A stretch of DNA of 49,115 nt from Syntrophobacteraceae bacterium (lineage in GTDB: Bacteria; Desulfobacterota; Syntrophobacteria; Syntrophobacterales; Syntrophobacteraceae), in assembly GCA_031292215.1 (NCBI GenBank), contig JARLHO010000047.1, forward strand, positions 1 to 49,115. The letters run 5' to 3'. The notes under the pieces are model-generated. The model saw only the letters and a program-made list of their open reading frames with translations, was not told the origin of the DNA and searched no databases. A program made the position numbers and the translations under genes. Of the stretch, positions 41,516 to 49,115 are shown one piece after another. The first letter of the stretch is position 1; every line of letters begins with the position of its first letter.

Positions 41516-42288
41516 GCGAGTCGGGCCCTCTGTTCGTTCATGATCAGCGCGGCAAGTTCCTGCCGGGCGATACGGCGGTTTTCATTGGGCGTGTCACCCA
41601 CGACCAGGCCGTCGCGCATGACGACCGAGCGTTTGCAGTAGTCGGCGATGTCGAGTTCGTGAGTGACCATTATAATCGTGATGCCTGCCTCGTTTAATTC
41701 CTCGAACAACCCCATGATTTCAATGCTTGTGCGCGTGTCGAGATTTCCTGTGGGCTCGTCGGCAAGCACCAGTTCGGGATTGTTGACCAGGGCCCTGGCG
41801 ATGGCGACCCTTTGTTGCTGGCCGCCGGACAACTGGCTCGGGTAATGGTGGATTCTTTCCCCGAGCCCGACCTTTTCCAGTGCCTCGACAGCGCGCTTGC
41901 GCCGGTCTCTGAGCGATACGACCGGATGAGCGTAGGAGAGCGGCAACTCGACATTTTCCAGGGCCGAGGTGCGCGAGAGCAAGTTGAAGCTTTGGAACAC
42001 GAAGCCGAGCTTTTTATTGCGAAGATCGGCCAGTTCCTCTCGGTTGAGGTCCGCGACCGATACGCCGTTGAGTAAGTAACTTCCCGCCGTGGGCTGATCG
42101 AGGCAGCCAAGCATGTTCATCAGCGAGGATTTGCCCGAACCGCTTGCTCCCATGACGGCCACAAATTCACTGGAATCGATGCTGAGTGTAACGGAGCGCA
42201 CGGCCTTAACTTCGACTTCTCCCGTTTTGTATGTTTTTTCGAGATCGCGAAGCTCGATCACGGGCATATTGCCGGTTGGCTTTCTCAT
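41512..42288 (-). CDS. MacB-type ABC transporter ATPase
   Basis: This 258-residue ATPase of the LolD/MacB group has Walker [11 protein letters not shown]-loop VFQSFNL, signature [16 protein letters not shown], Walker [10 protein letters not shown] and the switch His in MVTHELD. It powers the permease at 40262. In E. coli MacB the ATPase and permease are fused; here they are separate genes. Confidence 0.96.
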   Translation of the reverse strand: MRKPTGNMPVIELRDLEKTYKTGEVEVKAVRSVTLSIDSSEFVAVMGASGSGKSSLMNMLGCLDQPTAGSYLLNGVSVADLNREELADLRNKKLGFVFQSFNLLSRTSALENVELPLSYAHPVVSLRDRRKRAVEALEKVGLGERIHHYPSQLSGGQQQRVAIARALVNNPELVLADEPTGNLDTRTSIEIMGLFEELNEAGITIIMVTHELDIADYCKRSVVMRDGLVVGDTPNENRRIARQELAALIMNEQRARLA

Positions 42289-42296
42289 GGCGTTTG

Positions 42297-43496
42297 CTAC
42301 ATCTGCGGGGGGGGACCGAGAGAGGCCTTCTTCGATCCGGATGAAATCGTTGATATGACAACGGGTGTGTTCTCCTTCAACCCGTCGGAAATTTCCGTAT
42401 ACACGCCGTCGCTTATCCCCGGGTTTACGATAAGAGGTCTCAGTTTAAGACCGTCCGCGCCGATCGTATAAACAAGGCGCTGGTCGCGCCGTAATCTGGC
42501 GGGCGGAGTTTTTTCATAAACGGCCTTGTCCGGCGGCGAAAAGCGCAGGGCGGCGTTCGGGATCCTGAGTGCGTTTGGCTTTTCCGCGACAAGAATGGAA
42601 ACGTTCGCGGTCATGCCCGGAAACAGTTTTTGCCCGGGATTTGCGACGGAAATGATGGTTTGGTAGGTAACGACATTCTGCGAGGTGGTAGCCGATTTTC
42701 TAACTTGCGTGACCGTGCCGTGGAAAATCTCGTCGGCGAATGCATCCACGGTGAAGTCGACGGGCTGGCCGTCCCTCACCTGGCCTATGTCGGCTTCGGA
42801 GACATCGGCCTTGATGCGCATTTTGGAGATGCCCTGCGCGATCGTGAAAAGTACCGGCGTGCTCATGGCGGCGTTGATGGTCTGGCCAAGGTCCACTTTG
42901 CGCGTGATGACCATACCATCTACAGGCGCGATAATTTTGCAGTAGCCAAGGTTTGCGCGAGCTTTTTGAAGCGCGGCCTGTTTTACGATAACCGTGGCTT
43001 TTGCTTCCGCCTGTTCGGCGACGGCCTGGTCAAGGTCCGATTGCGAGGCAACTTTTAGCGGGAAGAGAATTTTCTTTCTTTTCAGGTTTTCTCGCTTGAG
43101 CAAAACGTCGGCCTTCGCGCCGGCCAGTTCGCCTTCGGCCTGGAGGAGATCCGCCCGATAGGTCGTGGGGTCGATTTCCGCTACGACCTGGCCCTTTTTC
43201 ACCCGGGAGTTGAAATCGGCATCGAGTTCGGAAATTCTGCCCGAGACCTGGCTGCCCACATCCACACTCACAACGGCGCTCAATGTCCCGCTGGCCGTTA
43301 CGTACTCGACGATCCTGCCCTGCGAAGCGCGTGCGGTTTCGTAGCGCACGGCGTCATGTCCACACCCCGCTAGAATCGCAAGGCTTAATGCTGCGATCAA
43401 GGGAGCGCGGGAAATGATTTTGGGCGCAAACGCGATATTTTTGAAATACCTGTGTTGTATTTTCATCGATTTCACCGTTGGCCTTTTTATTTCCAT
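42297..43496 (-). CDS. MacA-like periplasmic adaptor lipoprotein (HlyD family)
   Basis: This 399-residue protein has a signal with lipobox SLAILAGC (about 38-45), barrel-sandwich/lipoyl halves (VSVDVGSQVSGRISELDADFNSRVKKGQVVAEIDP and VDGMVITRKVDLGQTI) and a central alpha-hairpin (GELAGAKADVLLKRENLKRKK...). It bridges MacB and TolC. The ATG at 43496 overlaps the end of the tolC-like gene by 10 bases; an ATG at 43466 would also retain the signal. Confidence 0.94.
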   Translation of the reverse strand: MEIKRPTVKSMKIQHRYFKNIAFAPKIISRAPLIAALSLAILAGCGHDAVRYETARASQGRIVEYVTASGTLSAVVSVDVGSQVSGRISELDADFNSRVKKGQVVAEIDPTTYRADLLQAEGELAGAKADVLLKRENLKRKKILFPLKVASQSDLDQAVAEQAEAKATVIVKQAALQKARANLGYCKIIAPVDGMVITRKVDLGQTINAAMSTPVLFTIAQGISKMRIKADVSEADIGQVRDGQPVDFTVDAFADEIFHGTVTQVRKSATTSQNVVTYQTIISVANPGQKLFPGMTANVSILVAEKPNALRIPNAALRFSPPDKAVYEKTPPARLRRDQRLVYTIGADGLKLRPLIVNPGISDGVYTEISDGLKENTPVVISTISSGSKKASLGPPPQM

Positions 43497-44950
43497 CCGC
43501 CGCCAAGCGCCTTGTAGAGCGAAATCCTGGCTGCCAGTTCGTTGAATCCGGCCTGGATCAGTCCCTGCTGTGCACTGAAAAGATCTTCCTGCGCGGTAAG
43601 AACGCTGAGGTAAGTGTCGTTTCCCTGGCGGTAGGAGGCATTGGCAAGTTCGTATCGTTTTTGCTGAGCCAAGACCAGCGCCTCTTCCTCTCTTGTCTGC
43701 CGCTCGTAGCTGCTCACGCCGGCAAGAGCGTCGGCGACCTCGCGGAACGCCGTTTGAACGGCTTTTTGGTAGGCTACGATTTCAATTCGTTTGCCAACCT
43801 TGGCGGCATCGAGGTTGGCGAGGTTTTTGCCGCCGGTGAAAATGGGAAGTGTAATTTGCGGCGAAAAGCTCCACACGCCCGTCCCCGCGCCGAAAAGTTG
43901 AGAAAGCTCCGAACTGCTCGACCCGACCGACCCGGTAAGCTCAATTGCGGGAAAGAATGCGGCGCGCATGGCCCCGATGTCGGCATTGGCCGCCTTGAGT
44001 GTGTGTTCGGCTTCCAGGATGTCGGGCCTTCGCTCAAGAAGCTCGGAAGGAAGACCCGCGGGGATCCCGGCCACAAGGTTTCGGTCCATGAATCCGCCCG
44101 GCGCGGGCAAATTCGCCGGGAGAGGACAACCGATCAGCAGCGTTAGATAATTTTGCGCCTCCGCTATCTGCCGTTCGAACGTAACCACGTTGATTGCGGC
44201 CGTTTGCACCTGGGCCTGCGCTTGGCGAAGATCGAGTTCGTTGCTTGCCCCGGCATCGAAGGAGGCCTTATTGAGCTTGTAGGACTCCCGCACCGCGCAC
44301 AGCGTCCGGCGTGAAAGCTCCAGCTCTTCTTCGGCTTCGCGCAGCGTGAAGTATTGCGTGGCTACTTCTGACACCATGCCGATCTGCTCACTGCGCCCTG
44401 CTTCGACGGTGGCGAAGTATTTTTCGAGGGCCTCCCGGTTCAAACTGCTCACCCGCCCCCATAAGTCCACTTCGTATGCCGTAGCGCCAAGGCTCGCGCT
44501 CCATTGACCGGATGTAAAAGAGCCATTTCCGCCGGTACCGTAGCCGCCCAGCGCATATCCGGCCAGAGAAGTTTTGGACCGGGTGTAATTCCCGGACGCA
44601 TCGACCTCCGGGAAGGAAGCCGAGCGCGTAACGCGATATTGCGCGCGGCTTTTTTCAATATTGAGAACGGCTGTTCTCATGTCCCTGTTGTTCGCCAACG
44701 CCAGTTCGATGAGTTTTTTGAGCCGGTTGTCGGTGAAGAAATTCCTCCATGCGATGTCTGCGCCGGGCCCCGGCTTACAGCTTGCCGGGGTCCGGGTTGC
44801 GGCCATGCTTTTTCGCGAAGATTCAAGACCTGGAAATTGCCGGGCCACACCTACCGCCGGGCGTTCGTACACAGGGATCATCGTGCAGCCGGACAGTGCG
44901 AACAGCGCCGCCAAAATAGCGATTACCAATTTGGACATGAAGAATTTCAT
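43487..44950 (-). CDS. TolC/NodT-family outer-membrane efflux lipoprotein
   Basis: This protein has about 487 residues. The start at 44950 overlaps the tetR stop (ATGA); an ATG at 44938 gives MSKLVIAILAALFALSGC, a neat lipoprotein signal with the lipid-bearing Cys. Two OEP repeats follow: LIELALANNRDMRTAVLNIEKSRAQYRVTRS and RRPDILEAEHTLKAANADIGAMRAAFFPAIELTGS. It forms the trimeric outer-membrane channel for the MacAB genes that follow. Confidence 0.94.
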   Translation of the reverse strand: MKFFMSKLVIAILAALFALSGCTMIPVYERPAVGVARQFPGLESSRKSMAATRTPASCKPGPGADIAWRNFFTDNRLKKLIELALANNRDMRTAVLNIEKSRAQYRVTRSASFPEVDASGNYTRSKTSLAGYALGGYGTGGNGSFTSGQWSASLGATAYEVDLWGRVSSLNREALEKYFATVEAGRSEQIGMVSEVATQYFTLREAEEELELSRRTLCAVRESYKLNKASFDAGASNELDLRQAQAQVQTAAINVVTFERQIAEAQNYLTLLIGCPLPANLPAPGGFMDRNLVAGIPAGLPSELLERRPDILEAEHTLKAANADIGAMRAAFFPAIELTGSVGSSSSELSQLFGAGTGVWSFSPQITLPIFTGGKNLANLDAAKVGKRIEIVAYQKAVQTAFREVADALAGVSSYERQTREEEALVLAQQKRYELANASYRQGNDTYLSVLTAQEDLFSAQQGLIQAGFNELAARISLYKALGGGWK

Positions 44951-45636
44951 CTCCGTTCGAAGTCCGGGGGGAAAGGAACGGGCAGCCATTCCTCCAGTGA
45001 AGGCGGCGACACGCTTTGCAAGCCTGCCGAGATGAAATGAACCATCTCCTTGAGGACGTTTTCGTTAAAAGTCGCGTCCCGCGCTAAAGGCATCCTGTCC
45101 ATCTGAACGGAAAATACCAGGAGCGCCCCCATTCCGAACATGGTTCGCAGATGCAATAGATTGTCCGGCATGCCGGGAAGAGATCGAAGGAGAGCGGTAT
45201 GGAACTCCATTATGTTCGGCTCGAGTTCCTTGCGGATCGCCTCGTGCAGGAAGGCCGGCGGCATGAAAAGGTTTCTCGCCAGCAGAAGCTGAAAAGACGG
45301 ATGCTCCAGCCCGGATTGGAATAGCGGCCGGATCATGCAGTCCACGATTTTACAAACCGGCAGCGGGTTGGCGCCGGCCTCCTCCTCGGCTTGGCGCAGC
45401 AGGCGAAGACGTTTGGCGTTCATCGTGCGGAAGCGGCGTAGAAACGTCTCGATGTAGAGCGCATCTTTCGATCCGAAATGATAGGTGGCGGCTCCGAGGT
45501 TTACTCCGGCTTCCTCGGCGAGCATTCGCATTCCCACGCCGTCGTAGCCGCGCAGACCGAAAAGGCGTTCGGCGGCGTCGAGCAGACGGTCCCTGGTGGT
45601 GTAGTCAGAACTCAATTTGGGAGCGGATTTTTTCAT
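44947..45636 (-). CDS. TetR-family repressor of the efflux operon
   Basis: This 229-residue regulator has an N-terminal helix-turn-helix (LLDAAERLFGLRGYDGVGMRMLAEEAGVNLGAATYHFGSKDALYIETF), which is CecR/DUF1956-like. Its C-terminal domain would bind the inducing drug or metabolite. It is first in the operon tetR-tolC-macA-macB and is expected to repress its own promoter through the palindrome at 45651-45660. No Shine-Dalgarno precedes the ATG, and the predicted transcript starts within about 2 bases of it. Confidence 0.93.
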   Translation of the reverse strand: MKKSAPKLSSDYTTRDRLLDAAERLFGLRGYDGVGMRMLAEEAGVNLGAATYHFGSKDALYIETFLRRFRTMNAKRLRLLRQAEEEAGANPLPVCKIVDCMIRPLFQSGLEHPSFQLLLARNLFMPPAFLHEAIRKELEPNIMEFHTALLRSLPGMPDNLLHLRTMFGMGALLVFSVQMDRMPLARDATFNENVLKEMVHFISAGLQSVSPPSLEEWLPVPFPPDFERR

Positions 45637-45644
45637 GGGGGAAA

Positions 45645-45673
45645 TTAATACATACGTATGAATTATGTGTCAA
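45645..45673 (-). promoter_or_regulatory. tetR operon promoter with operator inside the spacer
   Basis: On the minus strand TTGACA (45673-45668), a 17-base spacer and TATTAA (45650-45645) form a strong sigma-70 promoter. The spacer contains the perfect palindrome CATACGTATG (45651-45660), so a bound TetR dimer would block polymerase. Confidence 0.78.
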
Positions 45674-46253
45674 TGCTTTTTTCGCTCCGATATAATTCGC
45701 CTTCACTACTCTTAAAACGGTCTCCAAGCTCAAGTCCGGAAGATGTCTCTCGCAGAAGGCATCATTTCGCACGCATCGAGTAATTGAACATTGCGGCGAG
45801 TATGGTCTCCATTTCCTGCGCTGTCTTCCGATTCGGGTGCGGTTCTTTGTGACGAAGGACTCAATTTGCCGACAATGACGCTCTGCGCCGTATTCTTCAA
45901 ATCCAACAACGTCAAGACTCTGTTACCGGTAGTCCATCGAAAAAGCCGTCAAAAGCCTCCCTCGATTCGCTATTCCTTGCAGGCTGGAGGCGTCTAAATC
46001 GACCCAGGTTTTTGACTGGATACTTGCCTCTCGAATTGATGTGTATTGGGCGGTTGTTTCGTTTTTTCCCGCTCCGGCAGAGTACATCCCCCCGCCCCCC
46101 CTTTGAAAACTTGCAATTACCCACACGTGCGCCCACTTACCACCTTATGCAATGACTCGCATGGAGGGGCAAGGCTCGATCGCCTCCCTTTTTTTCAAAG
46201 GGGGGTTGGGGGGATTTAGGCGCCGGTCATAGACCGAGTGGCGATTTAGACGT
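45674..46253. other. Gene-poor region with long direct and inverted repeats
   Basis: There is no supported gene. AGTCCATCGA...TTCGCTATTCCTT at 45931-45979 recurs in direct orientation at 46720-46768. A ~40-base block at 46101-46142 (AATTACCCACACGTGCGCCC core) recurs inverted at 46624-46662 (GGGCGCATGTGTGGGTAATT). The two pairs bracket the DUF559 remnant and the G/C-tract repeats. Confidence 0.6.
46160..46218. repeat. Dispersed G/C-tract repeat, copy 2
   Basis: CATGGAGGGGCAAGGCTCGA, C/T tract, TTTCAAAGGGGGG, TTGGGGGGATTTA. Same family and orientation as 2833-2890. Confidence 0.65.
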
Positions 46254-46466
46254 TTGTACCATGCTTGCTTTAGCAGTAGCCTCCAACCATTCGCGAAAGA
46301 ATCACGCAAGAGGATGACCGAGGCAGAACAGGCTCTCTGGTCCAAAGTTAGGCGAAATCAACTCAATTGTCGGCTTTTTAATCGGCGGAAAGCTATCGGC
46401 GGTTATAATGTTACCTGCACCTGCCCGGTTATCTGTACTCTGGTTTTCCGATCTCGATATTTTTAA
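46254..46466 (+). pseudogene. Truncated DUF559-type (Vsr-like endonuclease fold) gene
   Basis: The frame reads KESRKRMTEAEQALWSKVRRNQLNCRLFNRRKAIGGYNV, which matches the N-terminal part of DUF559 proteins (MTxAExxLWxxLRxxQLxGxKFRRQxxIGxYIVDF). After GGYNV the resemblance ends, and the catalytic DF...E.DG region is missing. It is a remnant in a repeat-rich patch. Confidence 0.65.
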
Positions 46467-46510
46467 GAACACATGGACGGAGTTTTCTCCGTGCTGTACG
46501 TAAAGACTTG

Positions 46511-46612
46511 AAATCCCCCCAACCCCCCTTTGCAAAAAAGGGGGGCGATCGAGCCAAGCCCATCCTGGCGTTGAAAAAAAGGGAGTGATCGAGCCCAAGC
46601 CCCTCGTGCGAA
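46511..46612. repeat. Dispersed G/C-tract repeat, copy 3 plus partial tandem copy
   Basis: The orientation is reversed relative to copies 1 and 2: AAATCCCCCC, AACCCCCC, TTTGCAAAAAAGGGGGG, CGATCGAGCCAAGCCCATCC. A second partial unit (TTGAAAAAAAGGGAGTGATC...GAGCCCAAGCCC) follows at 46571-46612. Confidence 0.65.
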
Positions 46613-46656
46613 TCTCCGCTAAGGGGGTGAGTGGGCGCATGTGTGGGTAATTGGAA

Positions 46657-46710
46657 ACTTTGCAAAAAAGGGGGGCGACCGAGCCAAGCCCATCCAGGCG
46701 AGTCATCGCA
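46657..46710. repeat. Dispersed G/C-tract repeat, copy 4 (partial)
   Basis: ACTTTGCAAAAAAGGGGGG then CGACCGAGCCAAGCCCATCC; nearly identical to the second half of copy 3. Confidence 0.65.
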
Positions 46711-46790
46711 AAAGTCGGCAGTCCATCGAGAAAGGAGCCAACGCCCTCTTTCCGTTCGCTATTCCTTCTCTTTCTCCCTGAAATCCGAGA

Positions 46791-46838
46791 TTGACAGGCG
46801 GCGCAAGATTATCGTATACAGAACCGCATTCTGCATAC
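46791..46838 (+). promoter_or_regulatory. Promoter and operator of the 2-hydroxyacid dehydrogenase gene
   Basis: TTGACA (46791-46796), an 18-base spacer and TATACA (46815-46820). An inverted repeat GTATACAGAA (46814-46823) / TTCTGCATAC (46829-46838), 9 of 10, overlaps the -10. Its CAGAA/TTCTG halves also occur in the IclR-gene operator at 48892-48917. Confidence 0.65.
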
Positions 46839-46902
46839 GGAACTTACCCGTTCGAGTTCCGATAGACCTCCTCGGTTTACGCCATGGATGAAAGGAGAAC
46901 AC

Positions 46903-47946
46903 ATGTCTGCGATACGTGTCCTGATTGAGGCCAGGCCCTTTGCCGCGTTCGACCCCGCCCCTATGGAGCGCTTAAGGGACTGCGGCTTCGACCTGATAGA
47001 CAGGAGAGGCTTAGGAGTGAACGATCCCGCCTTTATGGAGGCGCTACAGCAGGTCGACCTGGTCCTTAGTGGAAACGATTTGGTCGTTTCCGCAGAGCTT
47101 CTGGACAGGGCCCCGAACCTTCGCGCGGTATGTAAACTCGGCGTGGGGCTCGATATGATAGACATGGGCGCGGCTACGGCCAGGGGCGTCATTGTTTTCC
47201 ACACGCCCGGAGCAAATGATCAGGCCGTGGCCGATCATACCTTTGCTCTCATACTTTCGCTTGCTCGCCAAATCGTTCGATTCCACACCGGCGTTCGGGC
47301 GGGCCTCTGGGAGCACACGACAGTCCTTGGAATGGAAATAGCCGAGAAAACCTTCGGGATCCTGGGCCTTGGCTCCATCGGGCGCAGCGTGGCTCTTCGC
47401 GCCAAGGGCTTCGGGTGCGAGGTGGTTGCCTGCGACCCTTTCTGGCCCCAAGCCTTTGCAAGCGAACATAAGATCCGGCAGGTCGAACTGGGTGAACTCC
47501 TAAGGGTCTCAGACATCGTCTCGCTCCATTGCCCCTATCTGCCGTCGAGCTACAAGCTGATAGGAGAACGGGAACTTTCCCTCATGAAGAAAACGGCCAT
47601 CCTGGTAAATACCGCCCGAGGCGAACTTGTCGATGAGGCGGCTCTTTGTCGTTTTCTAAAGGAAGGGCGAATCGCGGGGGCGGCTCTCGATGTTTTGGAG
47701 ACAGAACCCCCCAAAGAGTCTGAAATCCTTACGGCCCCCAATGTGATCGTTACACCGCACACAGCCGCGTTTACATTGGAGAGCATGAACAAGATGAGCA
47801 AAGGGTGCGTGGACCAGATCATCGAATATGCATCGGGACAATTGCCCCGCCATACCGTTAACCGGGAAGCTTTTTACCCTTATGGGACAGGCCTTTTGGG
47901 GGGCGCGGCGGGGATTGCGTGCGATCCCGGCCAGTGTTCGTCCTGA
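46903..47946 (+). CDS. D-2-hydroxyacid dehydrogenase (PGDH-like)
   Basis: This 347-residue NAD-dependent enzyme starts at 46903 after AAAGGAG. It has the NAD-binding FGILGLGSIGRSVALRAKGFG, catalytic Arg in NTARGELVDEAAL, Glu in LDVLETEPP and His in VTPHTAAFT. Substrate-side LCKLGVGLDMIDM and NDQAVADHTFALIL are typical of phosphoglycerate dehydrogenase-like members. It has no ACT domain. The Gly/Cys-rich tail is unusual. The convergent IclR regulator suggests a catabolic hydroxyacid rather than serine synthesis. Confidence 0.93.
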   Translation: MSAIRVLIEARPFAAFDPAPMERLRDCGFDLIDRRGLGVNDPAFMEALQQVDLVLSGNDLVVSAELLDRAPNLRAVCKLGVGLDMIDMGAATARGVIVFHTPGANDQAVADHTFALILSLARQIVRFHTGVRAGLWEHTTVLGMEIAEKTFGILGLGSIGRSVALRAKGFGCEVVACDPFWPQAFASEHKIRQVELGELLRVSDIVSLHCPYLPSSYKLIGERELSLMKKTAILVNTARGELVDEAALCRFLKEGRIAGAALDVLETEPPKESEILTAPNVIVTPHTAAFTLESMNKMSKGCVDQIIEYASGQLPRHTVNREAFYPYGTGLLGGAAGIACDPGQCSS

Positions 47947-48019
47947 CCCCCCCCGGGGTCGTGATGTGGCGGCGCGCGCGACGTCTTAGCGTGCGCCAAA
48001 AAGCTGTGCGGATGGAAGG

Positions 48020-48829
48020 CTAATCGAGGGTATCGGAAATGGAATCCGGATCGGCGCCCAGTTTGCGGGACATGGCCGCAGACGCGGCCGCGACTTTGGA
48101 CCCGTAGCTCCTTATTCTGGCCTTGGGAAAAGCTCCGAGGAGGATAATGCAGCCCATGATCTCCTCGTTTGCCCCGAAAACGGGCGCGCCGATCGCCATG
48201 ATGCCGCGATTGATCTCTCCCGCATCATAGGCGTAGCCCGTCTTGCGGCATTTTCCCAGCTCTTCGCGCAGCCTCGCCATATCGACCGGCTCTCCGTCGC
48301 CGTAAAAGCACAGATCGTTTCCCGCAAGAAGTCTTTCTCTTTTTTCGCGCGTCATGAAGGCGACGATCGCCTTGCCATGGGCGCTATGCGTAATGTGGTA
48401 GGAGTTTCCAAGACTTAGCGTATACCCGTACCTATAGCCGTCGCGGCCGACAACGATTTGGACCCGCTCGCCCTGGATCAGCCCGAAATAGGCCGCGCTG
48501 CTGGTTTCCTGAGCAAGATGGCTAAGAAATGGCGCCGCAATCTGTCCGGGATCGAGGCTGGTCATGATGTTGCGGGCCAGGTGCAGGATGGCCGACCCCA
48601 GCCGATAGGTCTTGGTCCGATCGTCTCTTTCGATAAGGTCAAATTGTTGCAATGTATTGAGAAGGGTATACCCTCTGCTCTTATGAATCCCCAGGCGGGC
48701 GCAAATTTCAGTAAGAGTAAGAGAGAGCCCCGCGTTTTCGCCAAGGCACATGAGCAACCGCCCGGCCTGATCAACAGCCGGGACAATGGGCGTGTAGCCT
48801 GAGTCCCGTTTTTCGTCAGTTTTTTGCAT
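48020..48829 (-). CDS. IclR-family transcriptional regulator
   Basis: The N-terminal winged helix reads LSLTLTEICARLGIHKSRGYTLLNTLQQFDLIERDDRTKTYRLG. The C-terminal effector domain has THSAHGKAIVAFMTREKRERLL, GYAYDAGEINRGIMAIGAPVF and GCIILLGAFPKARI. It has about 269 residues from ATG 48829; an ATG at 48844 is possible. The frame stays open to 48934, but the predicted transcription start (about 48908) lies inside that extension, so a longer protein is excluded. The likely target besides itself is the dehydrogenase at 46903. Confidence 0.93.
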   Translation of the reverse strand: MQKTDEKRDSGYTPIVPAVDQAGRLLMCLGENAGLSLTLTEICARLGIHKSRGYTLLNTLQQFDLIERDDRTKTYRLGSAILHLARNIMTSLDPGQIAAPFLSHLAQETSSAAYFGLIQGERVQIVVGRDGYRYGYTLSLGNSYHITHSAHGKAIVAFMTREKRERLLAGNDLCFYGDGEPVDMARLREELGKCRKTGYAYDAGEINRGIMAIGAPVFGANEEIMGCIILLGAFPKARIRSYGSKVAAASAAMSRKLGADPDSISDTLD

Positions 48830-48891
48830 TGGTTGTCTAATCATCCTGGCGAAAAAAATGTGGACGCCGTTTCGCAATCGAAGTGGAAGTT

Positions 48892-48941
48892 TAGAAATTC
48901 TGCTAACAGAATTTCTATAACGTATCCGGCGCACCTGTCAA
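48892..48941 (-). promoter_or_regulatory. IclR-gene promoter with overlapping perfect palindrome
   Basis: On the minus strand TTGACA (48941-48936), a 16-base spacer and TATAGA (48919-48914). The perfect 11-bp inverted repeat TAGAAATTCTG-N4-CAGAATTTCTA (48892-48917) covers the -10 and the start region, the expected place for autorepression. Confidence 0.82.
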
Positions 48942-48982
48942 CCCTTACATTTTTATCGCACCGCGGCTCCCAGCTCGGGCCG

Positions 48983-49011
48983 GGGCGGCTGCTTGCATTT
49001 GGCAGCCGCCC
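48983..49011. other. Perfect 10-bp hairpin
   Basis: GGGCGGCTGC (48983-48992) and GCAGCCGCCC (49002-49011) with a 9-base loop. It borders the tandem array directly. There is no T run, so it is not a clear terminator. Confidence 0.5.
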
Positions 49012-49115
49012 GATTCACCGATTCACCGATTCACCGATTCACCGATTCACCGATTCACCGATTCACCGATTCACCGATTCACCGATTCACCGATTCACCG
49101 ATTCACCGATTCACC
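49012..49115. repeat. GATTCACC tandem array (13 units, running off the window)
   Basis: Thirteen exact copies of the octamer GATTCACC occur head to tail up to the last base. With an 8-base period and no spacers it is a minisatellite, not a CRISPR. Degenerate relatives lie at 16821, 17428 and 35205. Confidence 0.95.

Noticed and set aside
49012-49115. CRISPR array
   Set aside because: The repeat unit is 8 bases with no spacers, and no cas genes are present.

Overview
This 49 kb window looks like a chromosomal segment of a strictly anaerobic bacterium of the Desulfobacterota ('Deltaproteobacteria', perhaps Syntrophobacterales-like). I infer this from gene content: an HdrA-MvhD-MetV-MetF methylene-tetrahydrofolate reductase locus, hybrid cluster protein, rubrerythrin and an FprA flavodiiron protein, an Mrp/NifX-type 'orange protein'-like gene set behind sigma-54 promoters, and many PAS/Cache signalling proteins. 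Species is not determined.

Layout. 0.6-4.4 kb: a hybrid PAS histidine kinase and a PAS-AAA+-Fis sigma-54 activator. 5.1-11.2 kb: a C1 operon metF1 - hdrA (1016 aa, two HdrA-like halves) - mvhD - metV - metF2. 11.3-14.9 kb: a single-domain receiver, a PAS kinase and a receiver-PAS kinase. 15-21.6 kb: a metal/Fe-S gene group (FmdB zinc ribbons, Mrp ATPase, DtxR-like regulator, NifU-like scaffold, GAF protein, MBL hydrolase, NifX-like protein, DUF5320-like protein). Its transcripts start from three divergent pairs of sigma-54 promoters. 21.7-27.2 kb: oxygen/redox defence genes, including a flavin disulfide reductase with an in-frame UGA at the catalytic cysteine position, rubrerythrin and FprA, plus a P1 peptidase/HD-domain operon. 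27.2-28.2 kb: decayed coding sequence. 28.2-34.3 kb: a Cache histidine kinase, a receiver-HDOD protein and a Cache-GGDEF cyclase. 34.4-38.6 kb: hcp, a zinc-finger protein and a ferredoxin, divergent from a Crp/Fnr (HcpR-like) regulator. 38.6-40.3 kb: amidohydrolase and OsmC protein. 40.3-45.6 kb: tetR-tolC-macA-macB efflux operon. 45.6-46.9 kb: repeat-rich gene-poor DNA. 46.9-48.9 kb: a D-2-hydroxyacid dehydrogenase convergent with an IclR regulator. The window ends in an 8-bp tandem repeat.

Main discoveries. (1) 21722-23092 is best read as one gene for a selenocysteine-containing CoA-disulfide-reductase/NADH-oxidase-like flavoprotein. The UGA at 21854 replaces the redox cysteine and is followed at the right distance by a hairpin with a GGUCU loop, as in the fdhF-type SECIS. 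(2) Six sigma-54 promoters form three divergent pairs (16573/16706, 18011/18188, 20981/21162). Two of the three intergenic regions also share an upstream element at the same spacing. This extends the divergent sigma-54 architecture known for the orange-protein operons of Desulfovibrio to new members. One promoter (16706) now drives only an 8-codon gene stump abutting a short repeat.

Inferred workings: the metF/hdrA/mvhD/metV products couple methylene-H4folate chemistry to flavin-based electron transfer. The sigma-54 regulon assembles metal/Fe-S cofactors, possibly under the activator at 2977-4410. The Sec flavoprotein, rubrerythrin and FprA remove O2, peroxide or NO, and Hcp with its HcpR-like regulator handles nitrosative stress.
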